Source: Nicoliella spurrieriana
GTDB taxonomy: Bacteria > Bacillota > Bacilli > Lactobacillales > Lactobacillaceae
Assembly (NCBI RefSeq): GCF_023380205.1
Contig: NZ_CP093361.1
Location: 1,392,172 to 1,456,171, forward strand
DNA: 64,000 nucleotides
Direction of reading: 5' to 3'
This document shows positions 41,601 through 47,600 of the stretch, one piece after another. Each line of letters opens with the position of its first letter. Positions within the stretch are counted from its first letter, which is position 1. The notes beneath the pieces were generated by a model. The model was not told where the DNA came from. It was given only the letters and a program-made list of their open reading frames with translations, and searched no databases. The position numbers and the translations under genes are program-made.

Positions 41601-44600
41601 AGCTACCGCAGATGAAGCAGAGCTTGCTTTTGACACTGCATCTGAAGCATTGCTGGACTGACTCGAAACTGTACTATAAACATTTGAAAAGCTTGCTGAA
41701 ATTGAATTAGTAGCTGAAGAATTAGAACTAGCAGTACTAGATGCTGCACTTGATTGATTTCCAGCATAACTAACCGCATTGGAATATGCATTGCTTGCAG
41801 CACTTGCAGCATTACTTGCAACACTAGAATCACTTGAAGCTCTCTGGGCAGCGCTAGAAGCACTACTTGCATAGCTTTGGGCAGCAGTATTAGCTGCACT
41901 CGCCGAATCATTCGCTGCGGATGCAGAATTAGAATTAATCACTACTTGCGCACTATACGATGAGGCAACGGAACTATCACCAGTACTATATGCACTGGAA
42001 GCTAGCGAAGCATTAGATGCGGCAGCACTAGCAGCATCACTAGCAGCTTTAGCGTAACTAGCTGCTGCAGAGGCAGCAGAATTAGCAGCGGAACTAGCCG
42101 AGCTAGCATCACTAGATGCACTGACGGCATCACTAGATGCAGAAGCAGCAGTGGAACTAGCACTTTGCGCAGTACTATTGTAACCACTCATTGTGGAATC
42201 ATTTGGATATTGGCTAGCGATTGAACTAACCGCTGACGCTTTAGAACTAACAAATTGATTGTTACTAGACGTATTACTTGCGGCTACACTAGCTGAGCTT
42301 GCAAACGAACTAGCATCACTATTATGACTGCCGGCACTAGTTGATTGAGCGGCAGCTGAAGTAGAACTATTTTGTGCGGACTTAACATTGTTATTCATGT
42401 TATTAACAGCACTGGCAACTGAACTAGCTCCTGAAGCAGCAGCAGCAATGGCATTTGATTCGACTGCCATACTAGCCTTCAAACTACTTAATGCATCAGT
42501 AACAGAGCTTAAAACCGTATTCGCATTTTGCAACGTTGCATTAATGTTTGAAACATCAGTGGCTTGGCTTTGCGCTGGAATTAATGAGGCATGCCCACTT
42601 GATAGGTTACTTTTGGCAACATCACTGTTACCAGCCTTAGCAGCTGAAACCGCATTACTCCCATTAGAATAAGCAGAACTAGCATACGAAATCGCATTCG
42701 GATTTTCAGCATTATAGCTATTCATCTTATTATTTCCGTCTATAACTATCGAATTTTGAGTAGATGCGATTGCACTGAGGGAATCAGCATCAGAAACATA
42801 TGAGGCTAATGCTGACTCAGCACTCGATCCGGATGCAGAATAATCACTAATCAGTGCATTATTTGGCGTGGAATTAACAGCACTCGAAAGCACCGAGGCA
42901 GCAGAACTGGGCCCACTTTTAACTGCACTAACACTAGCCAGCTGACTCTGGTTAGTGACATACTGTGCGCTTGCAGCGCTGGAAGAAAGTGGAATTGCTG
43001 CGGAAGCAGTTTTATAGGTATCACTAGCATTAGAGGCTAAGCTCATAATTTTATTTCCGGCAGCAACATCACTCGTCGAATTATAAGAAGTTAGATTGTC
43101 CAATGAACCTGCAGCACTAGCTAAAGTACTTGCAGCATCCTGTGCCCGCTTTTCCGCAGCTGCAGCAGCTGCAGCTGCGGAAGCAGCTGCAGATGACGCA
43201 ACATTAGCTGAGTCTGAAGCTGCTGAAATTGCACTACTTGCAGCATTAGCAGAAGTTGCTGCAGAACTAGCAGAATCCAATGCAGACTGAGCAGCTGAAT
43301 TCTTAGGATCGGTTTTTAATAAAGCAATTGCACTAGATGCAGCACTTGAAGCAATGGAAGCTTGCTCAGAAACGTTATCTGCCAAATTTGATACAGAAAG
43401 CGCAGCAGCAGAAGCACTATTAGCAGCAGATATAGCAGCACTATGTGCACTGGCAGCATCACTAGCAGCACTACTTGCGTCATTAGCAGCACTACTAATC
43501 AAAACAACCAAAGAATCAATTGCAGCTACACTTGATGAATTGCCATTACTAGCAGCTACTGCCTTTGCGCTGTTTGCTGTTGAAGTAGCTGATGCTGCAA
43601 TTGAGGCTGCTTTACTATCAGCACCTGATGCACCATCACGTGATGCCCCAGCAGATGATGACTGACTGTTAGCAGCAGTTTTATCATTTTCGGCAGTTGC
43701 AGATGCAACTGAAGCAAATTCACTTGCTATTCTTGCACTAGCTTCAGCAATATGGCCTGCACTAATTCCAGAACTAGCAGTTGACACCATTTCACTAAGT
43801 GCTGATGAATTAATAGAAGCTTGGCTAGAAGCTTTGCTAACTGCCTGAAGTGCATTAGAAACAGCAACATAACCAACACTAGCAGCAGACATTGCAGATG
43901 ATGTAGTCGATGAATCAGTAGTTGTTGTCCCTGCAATGGATTGCAAATTAACAGCATATGAAGACGCTAAAGTCACGAAAGCCCCCGCTTGAACTGCAGT
44001 GGCAGAACTAGCGGCTAACGATCTTGCCTTTGCAATATTGGCAATTGCATTACTTAAGTAGCCTGAGGCAATACTTTGAGAACTAGTTGCGCCATAAAAG
44101 CTATTATTTCCATCTGCATATGCACTGCTAGCAACTGACAGAAGCGATGCAACGCTGCTAATGTTAGCATCAATTATAATATTAGCGGAACTGATTGCTG
44201 ATACCTGGGCAGATTGCAGTGCTTGCATCGAACTAATAAATTGAAACTCAGAATAACTAGTAGCTTGGGCGGTCGCATAACTAGAATCAGCAACAGCAGT
44301 ACTATAAGCAGCACTAGCGGATGCTGAAGCCCCACTCGCAACTGAAGCCATACTCGATCCAGCAGGAACATATAGGCTGTGGTTAGATGTCACTGCACTA
44401 TTTGCAATGTCGTAATAACGCTGCCCTAACGTATCACCCTTAGCAACATATCCGTTTTGGTATCCAATTTGGTAATCGATTGAATTATTATAAATTCCAC
44501 TATTAAAGTTAATGTCCGATTGACCTTGTTTGTAACCGGCAGAGTATTGTTGACCAGCATCATAGTCATTTTTGTAAGTGGTATCAGATGAGTTAGAGGT

Positions 44601-47600
44601 ATTGCCAGATTCACCATCCATATAGGCTTGGACGTTAACTGATGCTTCTTTATCAGGTTTAACGGTATTATAATGCGCAGTTACTGTAAATCCGTAATGT
44701 TGGGCAGCAGCAACTACATTTGCCAAATATGCAGTTGGTACGGTGACGCTAAATAGCCCATTGGAGTCAGATTTACCTAGATAAGAATTGGCAGTAGAAG
44801 TGTCATTGGTATCATCAGAATTCATTATTCCTTGGACTGGAACTGAATTTACATAATTACCATTTAAATCTGGTAATGTATAGCTTAATTTAATATATGA
44901 TCCAGGCGTTGCATATCCAGTAACTACCCCAGTGGTTGGATTAAAATTAATCCCCCCGATTTGAACATCCTGAACGTGGTTCATTTGCAAGTACCTAGTA
45001 AATGCTGATCCAGGAAGGGTTTTATTAGCATTATTACTTACCAATGCTCCCGTGGGAGAAGTAGTGATATTCCCACTTGAGTCTGAATTAACAGTTGCAC
45101 TGGCAAATGGCCCATAAACATTCCCGTTTATATCCGTAAATGAAGCCACCGTTCCAATGATTTTGACGGAATTAGTAATTAAACGACTCCCAGTGGATGT
45201 ATTTTTACTAATGTCTAAAATAATTTTTTGCGGGTTATCAATGTTAACGTTACCGTTAGCATTGATTAAACTAATTGCTCCAGAACCATCAACAGAAGCG
45301 GTCAAGATCGATTCATTACTAAGGTACATATTACTGGAACCAGACAGATAGATTGCTGAATTAGTAACGTTTCTACTCAAATTAGTTCCGTTAAGGTTCA
45401 ATTCACCCTGATCCTTAACATTAATCGTAGAAGCACCATTCATATAGATGAATCCACTAGTATTTTGGCCTCCCCACCAAGCCGTAGAACTACCAATCCC
45501 AGTTGGATTAACATTTAATTTTGCCCCATCGGTAACGTTAATGCTACCACCACCAGCGGAATAAATTGCTCCTGGCAAGTATTTAGTAAAGTTAGTATTA
45601 ACGTATGGATTAACGTTTAATGTTGCCCCGGCGTTAACGTTCACATTCCCGGAACCCATTTGATAAATTCCCCAACTAGCTCCGAGCACGGAATCTTCAC
45701 CACCATTACCACCAGGTGATAAGGTAACATTAGCACCATGGTCGACCGTAACGTTACCACCGCCACCAATTTCCAATACGTTTCCGTCATAGGTAGAGGC
45801 ATTAAAGGTTACTCCTGGCAAAAATTCAGCAGATTGTACTTGGAAGACTTGTTGATTCGAGCCACCATTCACACCACTTCCACCGGAGGAACCACCCTCA
45901 GCTTGGGCAACCATGATTCCATTGACCTTTGACAAAGCCCCACCACTGGATGGCGCTTGAATTGCAGCATAGTTTTGCCCAGCATTGATGTTAACGTAAC
46001 TCTTGATTGGATTATCATTAACGTTGATGCTACCACCATTAGCAGTGGCGACCGTATCAGCAGTATTGTTAGGATTCCCTAAGTACAAATTCGTAACCGT
46101 GGCGTAAGCTAATTGGGACCCAGTATAGTTAATATTATCGTAGTATAACTTAGCCCCAGAGGTTGATCTAGAAGTGATGGGCCCAAAGTAGTTAGCGCCA
46201 TATAGATTCAAATTTTGCACGACCGTAGTTTGATCTTGGGCATTATATGATAATCCAGCAAAATCAACGGTCGAATTGGTCCCGTCCATTTGCATCCCAT
46301 TAACGGTAAAGTTTCCACCATGATTATTAGTCCGGTACATATCATTATAACCTGCATACAAACTCCATAGACTAAATGTCCCATCAATATTAATATGGGT
46401 TACATTGCCATTCTGAAAGGCTGCATCAAATTGACTAGCATTAGTAACGTTCACAAACCCACTGGCGGCACCAGGATTAGCAGTATTGGCAGAGGCTTGA
46501 CTAGAAGTCAGACTCGTTGCAGAAGAAACTTGCCTTACTAAGCCACTAACAGCAGATGATCCGGAAGAAATTCCAGTAACCGCATTGCTAACACTGGTGT
46601 AATAGGTATTAGCATTGCTACTCTGGGTCGTTACAGCACTTACTAAGCTTGCCATCGCAACTGAATCAATACTTGACCCCGCAGCAATTGCTGATGAGGC
46701 CGATGATAATGCTGCGGATAATGAAGAACCATTAACCTGCGCATTCGATGCGAACACACTATTCAAAGTTAGTGAAGTGACATAACTAGCAAGACTATTG
46801 TAAGTGGCTAAGGCAGACATTGCCCCTTGACTGGCAGCTTGACTTTTGGAATTAGATGTGGAATCAGCGTAACGAACTGAAAGCCGGTATGCATAATCAG
46901 CAGCACTGGAAACTTTCGCAAGGGTCCCTGTATTAGAAGCAATCGCAACTGAATTAGCACTCGCAACGTACGCATTGGAAGAAGCTGCACTATTCAATTG
47001 GGTAATTAAACTATTAATTTGGGTCGCTTGGTCATTGCCATCCCCCGTCGCATCAGCATCCCGAAACAATAATTCTACATTCGCAGCATCCGATGCAGAT
47101 AGCTTATTCACGTCTAACTTGTTGACCGTATCGTTAGAGCCCGCAAAAATCTGGGTCAATGCATCAACTTGTGAGCTCGTCAAAGAAGCGTTACCACTTA
47201 CGCTGGTAACACTATTTACGGAACTATTAGCATCATTGGATGACTCTGCATTGCTCAATGCAGCACTAGATTGGTTCGCACTAGCAGATGCACTGGCACT
47301 GGCGGAAGCTGATTCGCTAGCGCTTTCACTGACCGATGCACTGGCACTAGCGCTGGCAGATGCGCTCTCGCTAGCTGATTCACTAACACTAGCGGATGTA
47401 CTGGCGCTGGCTAGCTTGCTGGCAGCTTCGCTGGCACTTGTGGATGCACTAGCACTAGCGGAAAGTGTGGCACTATCACTGCTGCTATCGTTGCTACTGC
47501 TAGAGGCACTGGCAGCAGTATCAGCACTATTAGAACTCGTTTGGCTAGCACTCGTGGCATCTTTACTTGCACTGCTCGTTTTTGAAGCTTCAGTTGAGCT

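Larger units (their letters stand above)
6220..44400 (-). repeat. Ala/Ser/Asn-rich stalk repeats coding about 12,700 residues
   Basis: The stretch is dominated by Ala, Ser and Asn in patterns such as ASSAAS, TASxAN and SAAxxA. It is punctuated by two recurring turn motifs: NPxN (NPSNAAI, NPKNSAI, DPTNTAF) and Y-x2-G-(D/N/S)-x3-G/A (AYLAGSSSDGD, AGNYTQASQF, YYANGDTANG). Aromatics, charges and Pro are rare, and Cys was not seen. Alanines tend to recur every three to four residues, as expected of tightly packed helices. Super-repeat borders are listed separately. The 44-38 kb part is visibly more AT-rich and more diverged than the 34-7 kb part. Confidence 0.85.

Noticed and set aside
6220-44400. 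CRISPR-like or satellite DNA array
   Set aside because: The periodicity is coding: all unit lengths are multiples of three, synonymous codons vary between copies, and the frame is unbroken. There is no direct repeat with uniform spacers.
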